64,000 bases of DNA from Ricinus communis (lineage: Eukaryota; Streptophyta; Magnoliopsida; Malpighiales; Euphorbiaceae). How positions within the stretch are numbered: the stretch's first letter is position 1; each line of letters begins with the position of its first letter. The stretch covers positions 9,598,001-9,662,000 of the forward strand of contig NC_063259.1 in the NCBI RefSeq assembly GCF_019578655.1. Reading direction: 5' to 3'. This document shows positions 53,136 through 62,209 of this stretch, piece after piece. The translations under genes were made by a program, and so were the position numbers. The notes under the pieces were generated by a model. The model did not search any database. It was not told the origin of the DNA and saw nothing but the letters and a program-made list of their open reading frames with translations.

Positions 53136-54529
53136 TTCCCCCCCTCTTTGAAAGGATTCGACCTCGAATCAACGCCTTCATCAAAATCAAAAGGAGACAA
53201 ATCAGCAACATTAAAAGTAGCACTAACATTATACTCACCAGGTAAGTCAACTTTGTATGCATTATCGTTGATGCGCTCTATTACTTCAAATGGACCATCA
53301 CCACGTGGCATCAACTTTGATTTTCTTTGATTGGGAAACCTTTCCTTCCTGAAGTGCACCCAAACCCAATCACCAACTTCAAATACCATCCTTTTGTGGC
53401 CCTTATTACGTTGTTTAGGGATTTGCTCATTGCGTCTTTCCAAATTTGCACGCACTTGCTCATGCAACTTCAACACAAATTCAGCCTTCTTTGCACCATC
53501 TAAATTCACTTGTTCACTTAAAGGTAAAGCAATCAAATCTAAAGGACTCAAAGGAATAAAGCCATAAACAATCTCAAATGGGCAAAATTGAGTAGAAGAA
53601 TGCATACTACGATTATATGCAAATTCAACATGCGGCAAACAATCTTCCCATGTTCTCAAGTTTCGTTTAACCATGGTTCTAAGTAACTGTGACAAAGTTC
53701 TATTTACTACCTCAGTTTGACCATCGGTTTGGGGATGACATGTAGTAGAAAAAAGTAATCTGGTTCCCAATTTACCCCATAAGGTCTTCCAAAAATAGCT
53801 CAAAAACTTGGTGTCCCTATCACTGACAATAGTTCTAGGCATACCATGTAAACGTACAATTTCTCTAAAGAACAATTCAGCAACATGTTGTGCATCATCG
53901 GTTTTCCTACATGCAATAAAGTGTGACATCTTTGAAAACCTATCCACCACAACAAAAATACTATCATGCCCATGCTTAGACCTAGGTAATCCAAGCACAA
54001 AATCCATAGATATGTCAATCCAAGGAGAATTAGGTATGGGCAAAGGCATGTATAACCCATTAGGTTGTGATTTAGACTTAGCTTGCTTGCATACAATACA
54101 GTTAGCATATAATCTATTCACATCAAATTTTATTTTAGGCCAATAGAAATGATCATGCAAAATATCTAAAGTCTTTTGAACACCAAAGTGTCCCATCAAA
54201 CCACCTTCATGTGATTCTCTCACAAACAATTCACGCATAGAACACATAGGAATGCATAGACGTTTTTCTTTGAACAAAAATCCATCATGTCTATAAAATT
54301 TATCAATAGCACCATGTTCACAAGCATGAAAAATAGAACCAAAATCGTGGTCATCAACATACAAGTCTTTGATATACTCAAAACCAAGCAATTTTGTTTC
54401 TAGAGAAGCAAGTAAAGCATACCTTCTAGATAGTGCATCGGCAACTACATTTTCTTTACCTTGCTTGTACTTAATGACATAGGGAAATGCTTCAATGAAT
54501 TCACTCCATTTAGCATGGCGCTTATTCAA
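53102..54529 (-). pseudogene. pol 3' part: RNase H end and integrase
   Basis: A 475-codon open segment between an in-frame stop (54536-54538) and a stop just inside the 3' LTR. Residues 1-40 are the end of RNase H (ADALSRR at 30-36). Integrase follows: the HHCC zinc site is H107, H114, C144 and C147; the catalytic triad is D176 (SMDF), D237 (SDRD) and E273 (QTEVVNRT), with the expected 35 residues between D237 and E273; and the GPF motif is at 412-414 ([12 protein letters not shown]). The enzyme would insert the element's cDNA into host DNA. Residues 466-475 are encoded inside the LTR, and the frame stops at STStop after a one-base insertion that the 5' LTR lacks. It is the best-preserved part of the element. 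It was part of one gag-pol polyprotein and had no start of its own. Confidence 0.93.
53136..53149 (-). promoter_or_regulatory. Polypurine tract (plus-strand primer site)
   Basis: On the minus strand AAAGAGGGGGGGAA ends directly at the first base of the 3' LTR (TGATGCAACC). This position and composition are those of a retrotransposon polypurine tract, which resists RNase H and primes second-strand synthesis. It lies inside the pol reading frame. Confidence 0.88.
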
Positions 54530-54535
54530 CTTATT

Positions 54536-54901
54536 TTATCCCTTCAAGTGCTTTAATGCTTCATGATCCGTGTGAATCACAAACTCCTTAGGTAGCAAAT
54601 AATGCTGCCAAACATTGAGTGCACGCACAAGAGCATACAATTCCTTGTCATAAGTTGGATACTTCAAGCTAGCTCCATTCAACGTTTTACTAAAATAGGC
54701 TATTGGCTTCCCATCTTGCATTAAAACAGCTCCAATACCTACACCAGAAGCATCACAATCAATTTCAAAAGTTTAGGAAAAATTCGGAAGTGAAAGAATG
54801 GGAGATGAAGTAAGTTTGTCCTTTAGCATATTAAATGCGTTTTCTTGTTGTTCTCCCCAATGAAACTTCACGTTCTTCTTTAAAAGCTCGTTAAGTGGTG
54901 C
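54536..54901 (-). pseudogene. pol middle part: RNase H fragment with internal stop
   Basis: The segment is in the same frame as the integrase downstream, but in a different frame from the RT segment upstream. An in-frame TAA lies at 54773-54775, just before the first catalytic motif ([13 protein letters not shown]), and another TAA at 54536-54538 separates it from the integrase segment. Visible RNase H motifs are DCDASG, the [10 protein letters not shown] helix with its acidic residue, and the [12 protein letters not shown] strand. RNase H degrades the RNA of the RNA-DNA hybrid during reverse transcription. The start given is where the frame becomes recognisable (APLNELLKKN) after the frameshift. 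Confidence 0.85.
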
Positions 54902-56814
54902 GCGGTAATCAAGTCCTTGACAAACCTCCTATAGAAGCTTGCAAGCCCATGAAAGCTCCTCACATCACTAACATTCTTTGGTGTTAGCCACTCCTTAATT
55001 GCTTTTACCTTATCTTTATCGACCTGAATTCCATTTTCACTAACAACAAAACCAAGAAACACAAGTTTGTTTGTGCAAAAATCACACTTAGCAAGGTTAG
55101 TATATAAAGAATTCTCACGCAAAACCATCAACACCATCCGAACATGTTCAACATGCTCACTAAAGCTCTTATTATAAATCAGAATATCATCAAAGTATAC
55201 TACCACAAATTTACCAATATACGCATGCAAAACATGGTTCATTAGTCTCATAAAAGTACTTGGTGCGTTAGTTAAGCCAAAAGGCATGACCAACCACTCA
55301 TACAAACCAAATTTAGTTTTGAATGTTATTTTCCACTCATCACCTATATTCATTCTAATTTGGTGATAGCCACTTCTCAAATCAATTTTAGTAAAGATAA
55401 CACTTCCATGCAATTCATCTAACATATCATCTAACCTAGGAATAGGATGACGATATTTAACGGTAATCTTGTTAATTGCATGACAATCAACACACATACG
55501 CCAAGACCCATCTTTCTTAGGGACTAACAAAACAGGAACAACACATGGGCTAAGACTTTCCCTAACATAACCATTACTTAGTAGTTCCTCAACTTGGCGT
55601 TGCAGCTCTTTGGTCTCCTCGGGATTGACTCTATAGGCTGGTCTATTCGGAATGGATGACCCCGGCACAAAGTCAATTTGGTGCTCTATCCCCCTTAGTG
55701 GTGGCAACCCACTAGGTAACTCCTCGGGAAACACATCGTCATATTCCTGCAAAACACTTACAAACACACTAGGAAGAGAAGAGTTAAGATTATTAGTGTT
55801 TAATAAAGTCTCCTTATACATAAGTACAAGTACTTGCCTATTTTCACTCAAAGCCTTTCTCATGTCTCGCTCTCTAACTAAGAAACTCACTTTTTTCTCG
55901 CTTGCCTCCCCTTTTTCTTGCGCCTTACTCGTTCTTTTGCTCACATTCTTGTGTAAACCCTCGCTAAACTCTCTTTTTACCACTCGTTGCTCTCGCCCCT
56001 CATTATTTTCCACACAACTCCCCTTTTGCTTGTGCACCTTTTCTTTTTCATGTGCACTCTCACACTTTCTTTTTTCTTTCTCATATGCTTCCATTCGGTC
56101 CTTTACAACTTTTTGTAATTCACAAACTTCTTTAGGACTTAGTGGTGCCAAAACATACGGTTTTCCATCCATTATAAGAGAATATGCATTGGTTCGACCA
56201 TTATGAATTACAGATCTATCATATAACCATGGTCTACCTAGCAACATATGACATGCTTGCATGGGAACAACATCACATAATACCTCATCATTATACTTCT
56301 TTACACTAAATGCAATTCGTACTTGCTTAGTAACTCTAATCCCACTTTGATCATTAAGCCATTGCAAGCTGTATGGCTTAGGATGCTTAATAGTTGGAAG
56401 TCTAAGTTTATCAACCATCATAGCACTGACTACATTAGTACAACTACCCCCATCAATGATTAAACTACAATTAGCATCATGGTTTTGTACTTTACATGTA
56501 GTATGGAATATGTTTTCCCTTTGAGCATCATCATCAATAGGTTGTAGATTAAGAGCTCTAAAAGTTATAAGTACATTACTAACCTCACCCAATTGCACAT
56601 CATCACAATCTTCCAACTCAGGCATGTCTAGGTAATCCTCCTCACCTGGTTCAGATTCTTCATCACTCTCAAAGACCACTTCACCACCTCGAATTGCCAT
56701 GGTTCGCTTGTTTGGACATTGGGAAGATATATGCCCATACCCCAAACACTTGAAGCATTGCACTTTCTTTGATTTGAGGTCACTTTGCGTCGTTGGTTTA
56801 GTGTTAACATTAAA
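54880..56814 (-). pseudogene. gag end, protease and reverse transcriptase segment
   Basis: About 645 codons open from the nested insertion to a stop created by a frameshift near 54900. Numbering codons from 56820 (the first two lie in the nested LTR): CCHC zinc knuckle C22-X2-C25-X4-H30-X4-C35 (end of gag, nucleic-acid binding); acidic stretch 47-80; retropepsin-type protease active site at D123 (LIIDGGSCTNV); a K/E-rich linker at about 240-310; then reverse transcriptase from about 430 to 590. RT motifs are VLLVPKKDGSWRMCVDC, FTKIDLRSGYHQIRM (D480), MPFGLTNAPSTFMRLMN and the catalytic VYFDDILIY (542-549). The CVDCHAIN stretch has H where R is usual. The end (residues about 638-646) is out-of-frame sequence. 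It is continuous with the gag segment at 59649-60489 once the nested LTR is disregarded. Confidence 0.93.
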
Positions 56815-59643
56815 TGTCACGACCCCACCCGTGGGCCCGTGACCGGCACTAGGGAATGGGTAGGCTTAAGGCCACCGAAACCCGTAGTAAGCCTGACACT
56901 CACCGACTTAAACAAATCTCATCTCAAATTAATATTATTAAAGCCACAATTTATCTTAACAGCTACATTCTACATAAATACTTCGGTCTGCCAAAAAAAC
57001 TAGGCGAGACCTGAAACTCAGAAAATTTACAACTGATACATCTACTATTACTACTGCGGAGAATCTAAGATTTACCAATTTACATACCAAATCAAATACA
57101 TCACCCGATGATGAAGGAGTCGGGTTACCGAATAAGAGTCGCGAGAGGATTAACAGTCACGAATATGAAAAACAGTAAATGGAGACTGTCAGTCTCGAGA
57201 GTGAGTTAAAATCAAATAATCTGGGGACTATTGCATTCTTCTCAGAAAACATAGATTATTCAAATCAGTATATCAAACCATGCACATAAATACCAATCAT
57301 ACTATAATCATACCCTATTACTTTCTTCACAGAAAATATTAATCATTCGAATCAATATATCAACCATGCACGTAAATACAATCCATATTATAATCATAAC
57401 ATAACAAATAAATAAATGAATAAATAAAAATATATTTTTACTTTTACGGGACGAGTGGCTCAGTAGAACCCTAACCCCAAATTCTAACAGCCATTTTGGC
57501 TCTCTTAATCCAATAAGATCGGCGCCCCCGAGAGTAATGTTCGACTGTGGACCTTACTTCCGACCGGTCACTTAAGTATCCAAATAAGCCGGCCGAGAGC
57601 AATGCTCGACCAGGACCTTACCTCCGACAATTTACACAAATCATCCCAGAGAGCCATGCTCACCGTGGCAAACCCATAAAAATCTTATTACATGTCCATG
57701 ATCATTATTGCAAGACGCGTCCTCGATGTAATTTCCCATCGGTGCAAGCATGTTCTACAATAAAAGCCACATTTCAAAACGCAATCTTCACATTTAATAA
57801 ATATCATTGTATAATGAAATCATTCAACCATATCAAAATAACGATTAACAATTAAGAGTAAGACATCGGGCAACTCATGTGGAAAATCGATTATATTTGG
57901 TATTATTATAACATTACTATAATAATACTTATATTATCTTCAATAATTAATAATCCAAGAAATTATTTACGCTATGATACTAATAACCATATTAAGCATA
58001 TTAAATCGGACTTAGCAATAGTGCAATGATTAAATGACTTTAACTCACAGGGATTAGGCGACCTCCTAGCTCGCTCCTGCCTCTTAGAGCGAGCCAATGC
58101 ATGATCATCTAATCACGGAAAACAATTTATCAAAACGTCAAACAATCAATCATTAATCCTAGGTCTAGACTCCTAGATCGATCTAAGAATCTCGACTCGG
58201 AGAATTCTACCAAAATTCAGTGAACCTCCCCTACAACACGAACATTACCCCCCGTAAAAACGGGTCCAGGACCTGCCAGAAAAACACTCCAAATACTTAA
58301 CGATTCAAACAACAGGAGTCGGGTCCCCAAACTTCACTATTTCCCGACTCCGCCACACAGCATAAAATACGAGGCAGGCAAACTGACAATTATTTATGAC
58401 TCACAAATATCATCAAATACTCAATACAATCAATAGACACACAAATTAAATCAAAGAACTTCCAAGATCAACGGCCAGAGAAAATTACCGAGACGCTCGG
58501 TCGACTCGCCTCCGGCCGCCGGAGTCCGATCAACGATCTGGACACACCATCGGACTCACAACGATGCGCTGATGACGATCCCCGCTTCCAATTTTTCGAT
58601 CTGACACCCGATCATCCGGAGAAATTTGCGGACCATCACGGCCGTCGATTTCCAAACGGAGCCCGATCGCCACCAAACCGGTCCCAATGCGAAGCTTGAG
58701 CCGATGAGAGTCGGATACGTCCTCCGATTGTCCATCCTCACGGAGCTCGCCGAAAAGCCGAAAAACGCTGCCCCTACTTTCTCTCCACCGGATCTTCCGT
58801 CTCCCGGCCACCACAGCGGCCGCCAAAAGAGAGCCCTTGCCGAGAGGAGCCGATCGCCATGGCTCACGGAATGGCGAACGGCCCGAAGCCATACGCTGCT
58901 GATTCCCCGCCAGACGCTTATCGTTCTCCGCGACGCTACCACGCTTATTGCCCGACGCCACCACAAGACTGGCCGCCACCGATGACGCACGTCGCCGCCT
59001 TCCTCTTCTTCTTCTTCGGCCATCACCTTCTCTCTCTCTCTCCCGATCTACTTTCTCTCCGATTTTCTTTCCTTTCAATATCGACATTAGGCCCCCGAAC
59101 TTTTTCTTATTACAATTTGGTCCCTCAACTTCCTTAATTACTTACAATTTCATCCTGCAGAATTCCAAATTAACCCCTAAACTTTCCTTTATCCTTTCAA
59201 TTAAGCCCTTAACTAATTAATTTGGGCCAAAATCGAATTATTGAAAATACACAATTCAATTAAATAATCAATTTCCAACTCAAAATTTAATACTACTAGT
59301 CAATTATAATACCAATTTTCCCCAAAATTCTTTTATAAACATCCCTCACAATTTCTGCCATAATTTTTTTTTTCAAAATATAATTTTATTTATTTATATA
59401 TATACACATTTGGGAAAATTTTGAATAACCAAATAAAAATATAATTTATTCCTCAAATAATTTATTTAATTAACTCCTTAAAAATCAAACTAATTGGATA
59501 TGGAAAAATAACTCATTTATTTATCTAACATGAACATTCAAAATTTGTATTTAAATCATTCCAATTAAACCGAATAAAAATAAAGCTAAAATTAACTTAA
59601 ATAAAAACTCATTATTAAATATATAAAATTTCCGGTTGTTACA
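56815..59643 (-). mobile_element. Solo LTR (2829 bp) nested in gag, long LTR family, TSD TTAAA
   Basis: On the minus strand it starts TGTAACAACCGGAAATTTTA (59643) and ends GGGGTCGTGACA (56815). It is flanked by a perfect TSD TTAAA (56810-56814 and 59644-59648). It is the same family as 5564-8329, in opposite orientation: the terminal CCTACCCATTCCCTAGTGCC, the ATTAAGAGAGCC motif, the GC-rich segment with a CT/GA-rich border (58530-59090) and the AT-rich start all correspond. The host gag frame reads through on either side, so the insertion was clean. No internal region or second LTR is present. GC-rich open frames at 58530-59087 and 58556-59026 are not frame-conserved with the relative and are not called genes. 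Confidence 0.93.
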
Positions 59644-59648
59644 TTAAA

Positions 59649-60489
59649 TTTAGGGGCTGGCTTGATGTCCTTTGATGCCTCACGACCCTTGTTAGGGGGC
59701 TGGTTGCTCCCTTTCCATGCGTCACTCTATTTTGAGCTAGGGCAGCACTTTTGCTCTTGGTTTTTAATTGCTTTTCCACCTTTATGGCCATGTGCAACAT
59801 GTCCTCCATCTCTACCTAATGTTGCAATTCAATTATGTTAGCAATATCATGATTCAAACCATGCAGAAATCTTGCCATTGTGGCTTCCCTATCCTCATCT
59901 ATATTGGCTCTAATCATAGCTATCTCCATAGATTGCCAATACTCCTCAACACTCTTACTACCTTGTACTAAATTTTGTAACTTGTTGTACAAATCCCTTT
60001 GGTAGTGCGATGGCACAAACCTTTTACACATAATGCATTTAACCTCATCCCATGAACCAACTTCGTGTTCCCCATAACGCCTACGACCACTTACCAATTG
60101 ATCCCACCAAATGGCAGGATAATCACAAAATTCAACAACAGCAAGTTTAACCTTTTTAGACTCACTATAGTTATGACATTCAAAAACCCTTCAACCTTCT
60201 TTTCCCACTCCAAATAAACTTCAGGGTCACTCTTACCATGAAAAGATGGTATTTTCATCTTAATGCTACCCAAATTAGTGTCAATTTTGGGTTGGAGATT
60301 ATGTCTAGACCCTTTAGACTCACTTTCTTGGTCATTATCAGAACCATCCCCTTTAGACGTTTTAGGCATATCATTCAATAACCTAGTTAATTTGTCATCT
60401 TGTTTCTGAAATTGTTTTGTCATATGTTCTACTACATCTCTCAATGTATAAGCTAAATTTTTCAAAGTCAATGATGGTTCAGATGACAT
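59649..60489 (-). pseudogene. gag, 5' part (capsid-like domain), broken
   Basis: The likely start is the ATG at 60489 (MSSEPSLTLKNLAY), the first one after the leader. A coiled-coil-like, acidic N-terminal region leads to KMKIPSFHGKSDPEVYLEWEKKVEGF, typical of plant retrotransposon gag. The frame is lost at a run of five A on the plus strand (60182-60186) and continues in another frame with WDEVKCIMCKRFVPSHYQ and LQNLVQGSKSVEEYW, also characteristic of the retrotransposon gag family. A TAG at 59816-59818 interrupts it, after which the frame goes on to the nested LTR. The zinc-knuckle part is beyond the nested insertion near 56757. Gag forms the virus-like particle that packages element RNA. 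One frameshift and one stop make it non-functional. Confidence 0.88.
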
Positions 60490-61007
60490 GGTTAAACCAA
60501 AAGACTAGGAAAGAAAACAAAAAAAAAACGTGATCAAGTGTTATACTCTGGAGGCTTCTTATAGTCAAAGGCAAAACAAGAAAAGATTACTCCCTCACGT
60601 GTTTCACTCACAAAGAATTGAATTCCTTATAGAAATTAAATCAAATAGTTCTAGTAATCATAAGAACAAGTTTTTCACAACCTCTTAACGTTTATTAATT
60701 CTGAAGTTCAATAGAAAACTCGTGAATCAATAAAACGAATTATAAGTGTGTGAACAAAACAAGCTTACAACTAATCGAACAAGACTCAATTAACCCAAAA
60801 GAAAAGCTTTTTAGGAGAAAACAAACAAAATTACCCAAATTAGAATTTTAAGAATGACGAACAGCTCCAATCAATTAAAAGAATTGCGGAATGAATCAAT
60901 CAAGAATCAATTCTTCAAGAACTTCCGAACACCAATGGTTAGGGTTAGTTTTCCGTTCCTTTTTTTTTTAAAAAATCTGACTTGGTATGCGGGCAGCAAT
61001 GAAAATA

Positions 61008-61008
<1 letters not shown>

Positions 61009-61046
<38 letters not shown>
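61009..61046. repeat. (TA)19 microsatellite
   Basis: Thirty-eight bases of uninterrupted TA dinucleotide in the leader of the Ty3/gypsy element. The equivalent run in the second copy of the leader duplication (about 61143-61158) is shorter, showing length change since the duplication. Confidence 0.95.
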
Positions 61047-61049
<3 letters not shown>

Positions 61050-61204
61050 TTTCAATTAAGAGTCTGTCTTCTATTTCATCCGAATTTCGCTCACATCATC
61101 ATAAAATATATAAATCTGACTTGGTATGCGAAATGAAAATAGTATATATATATATATTCTTTTCAATTAAGAGTCTATCTTCTATTTCATCTTTGAGTTG
61201 CCAG

Positions 61205-61250
61205 ATCATCATAAAATATATATATATATATATATATATTTTATGATGAT
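61205..61250. repeat. Perfect 46-bp palindrome
   Basis: ATCATCATAAAA (61205-61216), eleven TA units (61217-61238) and TTTTATGATGAT (61239-61250) form a perfect inverted repeat with no spacer. It could form a hairpin in the element's RNA leader or a cruciform in DNA. It lies about 50 bp from the PBS. Confidence 0.9.
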
Positions 61251-61296
61251 GCTAATGTAAATTCAAATGAAAAGAAGGTAAACCAACTTACAAGTT

Positions 61297-61310
61297 TGGC
61301 TCTGATACCA
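61297..61310 (-). promoter_or_regulatory. Primer binding site for initiator methionine tRNA
   Basis: On the minus strand TGGTATCAGAGCCA lies two bases after the end of the 5' LTR (GTATCA, then TT). This is the standard plant PBS complementary to the 3' end of tRNA-iMet, where minus-strand DNA synthesis begins. It fixes the element's orientation. Confidence 0.95.
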
Positions 61311-61312
61311 AA

Positions 61313-62209
61313 TGATACAAACTCGAACCAGATACGTTCAAACACCGATAAGTAATGGTGAGAAAATCAAACTGATAAACGCTCTCCCTATTTAAGAGGA
61401 AGCACCCTTACCAATAAGTTCAAATTTATCGCCCCAAAATCTAACTTGAAAGTTTGCAATTGATTATGGAACTAACAAACTTAGCAATAGAACTACTAAG
61501 CCCTTTAGTTATAAATAGATGAAGAATGTTCAAACAACTCAAGAAACTAATAAAAATTTAATTGATTGATCAAACATGTAGATGTGAAACTAAATCAAAC
61601 AAGTTAATTTAATCTCAAGAAATTCAATAAGGAACACCTTAAGGAATAAGAGTTAACAACTCAAATAAAACTTCATTCAGAAATGTATATTTGTCTTATG
61701 TGCTTTAGCCGAAATACATAGCTCTATTTATAGAGTCTTGAAATGATTCTAACCCTAAAAAGGACTAAGAGATAAGCAATAAAGAATCAAATCCTAAAAG
61801 ACTTCTAATGTGCGCCTCCTTCTCTAAGCATAAGTGGTGGTCACTTAGGGTTGCTGAGACCTCCCATGCTTCTAGAAACCCTAATGTGCAGCCCAATACT
61901 TCTAGAAACCCTAATATGCGGCCCAATGCTTCTAGAAACCCTAAGAAAACCTATTGACTTTGATCCTTGATGTTTGACCTTGACCTTGTTCCATGACCAG
62001 AAGTTTAAGCTTCATTAATAGAAATTAATGTCACTATCTTCAAGGCGTTGTTATCTTCATTAAAAGCACCATCATTAGCCATCTTCAAAACATGCTCCAA
62101 GTAAGAATTTAAGGCTTGCTTGAACTTTTTACTCCTTGCTCGTGTCATTGGTCCTCCATAGGCTAGTGGATCTATGCTAGTTGACTTAAATGCATCCTTG
62201 GTTGCATCA
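61313..62209 (-). mobile_element. 5' LTR of the Ty3/gypsy element (897 bp)
   Basis: In element orientation it starts TGATGCAACC (62209) and ends GTTTGTATCA (61313). It matches 52260-53135 with about 25 substitutions and several small indels by eye. It has three copies of a 30-bp motif (TCTAGAAACCCTAA at 61871, 61901 and 61931). The coding tail of pol stays in frame in this copy (GCTAGTTG where the 3' LTR has GCTAAGTTG). Satellite follows directly at 62210. Confidence 0.93.
61725..61732 (-). promoter_or_regulatory. Candidate TATA box of the 5' LTR
   Basis: On the minus strand TATAAATA sits in CTCTATAAATAGAG, a textbook plant TATA box about 480 bp into the LTR. It is conserved in the other LTR at 52674-52681. 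It would place the transcription start about 30 bp further on, near 61695. A second TATAAATA in the opposite orientation lies near 61509 (GTTATAAATAGATG). Confidence 0.6.

Larger units (their letters stand above)
60490..61296 (-). other. Leader (5' untranslated region) of the Ty3/gypsy element with tandem duplication and TA repeats
   Basis: About 800 bp between PBS and gag with no supported coding sequence. A segment beginning AAATCTGACTTGGTATGCG at 60973 is repeated from 61112 (period about 139 bp). Both copies contain a (TA)n run, followed by TTCAATTAAGAGTCT and ATCATCATAAAATATA. The TA runs are at 61009-61046 (19 units), about 61143-61158 and 61217-61238. A spurious 130-codon plus-strand frame (60854-61246) reads poly-(IY) through these repeats. 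Confidence 0.8.
52260..62209 (-). mobile_element. Inactivated Ty3/gypsy LTR retrotransposon, CRM-like chromovirus candidate, with nested solo LTR
   Basis: A full-length element on the minus strand, 9950 bp including a nested 2829-bp LTR and its 5-bp TSD, so about 7.1 kb on its own. It is flanked by a perfect TSD ACAGC (52255-52259 and 62210-62214). Reading leftward: 5' LTR 62209-61313, PBS 61310-61297, leader, gag, protease, RT, RNase H, integrase, polypurine tract 53149-53136, 3' LTR 53135-52260. The order RT, RNase H, integrase defines Ty3/gypsy. The frame running into the 3' LTR and LTR ends TGATG...GTATCA favour the CRM lineage (inference, no tree made). Frameshifts near 60184 and 54900 and stops near 59816, 54773 and 54536 make it defective. 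By eye the LTRs differ at about 25 of 870 aligned sites, suggesting insertion on the order of a million years ago. Confidence 0.93.

Noticed and set aside
55652..56206. A 184-codon plus-strand frame opposite the gag-pol segment
   Set aside because: It is the shadow of the minus-strand protease-linker-RT frame, which has clear domains; the plus-strand reading has none.
60854..61246. A 130-codon plus-strand frame with poly-(IY)
   Set aside because: It is a translation of (TA)n microsatellites in the leader of a minus-strand element.
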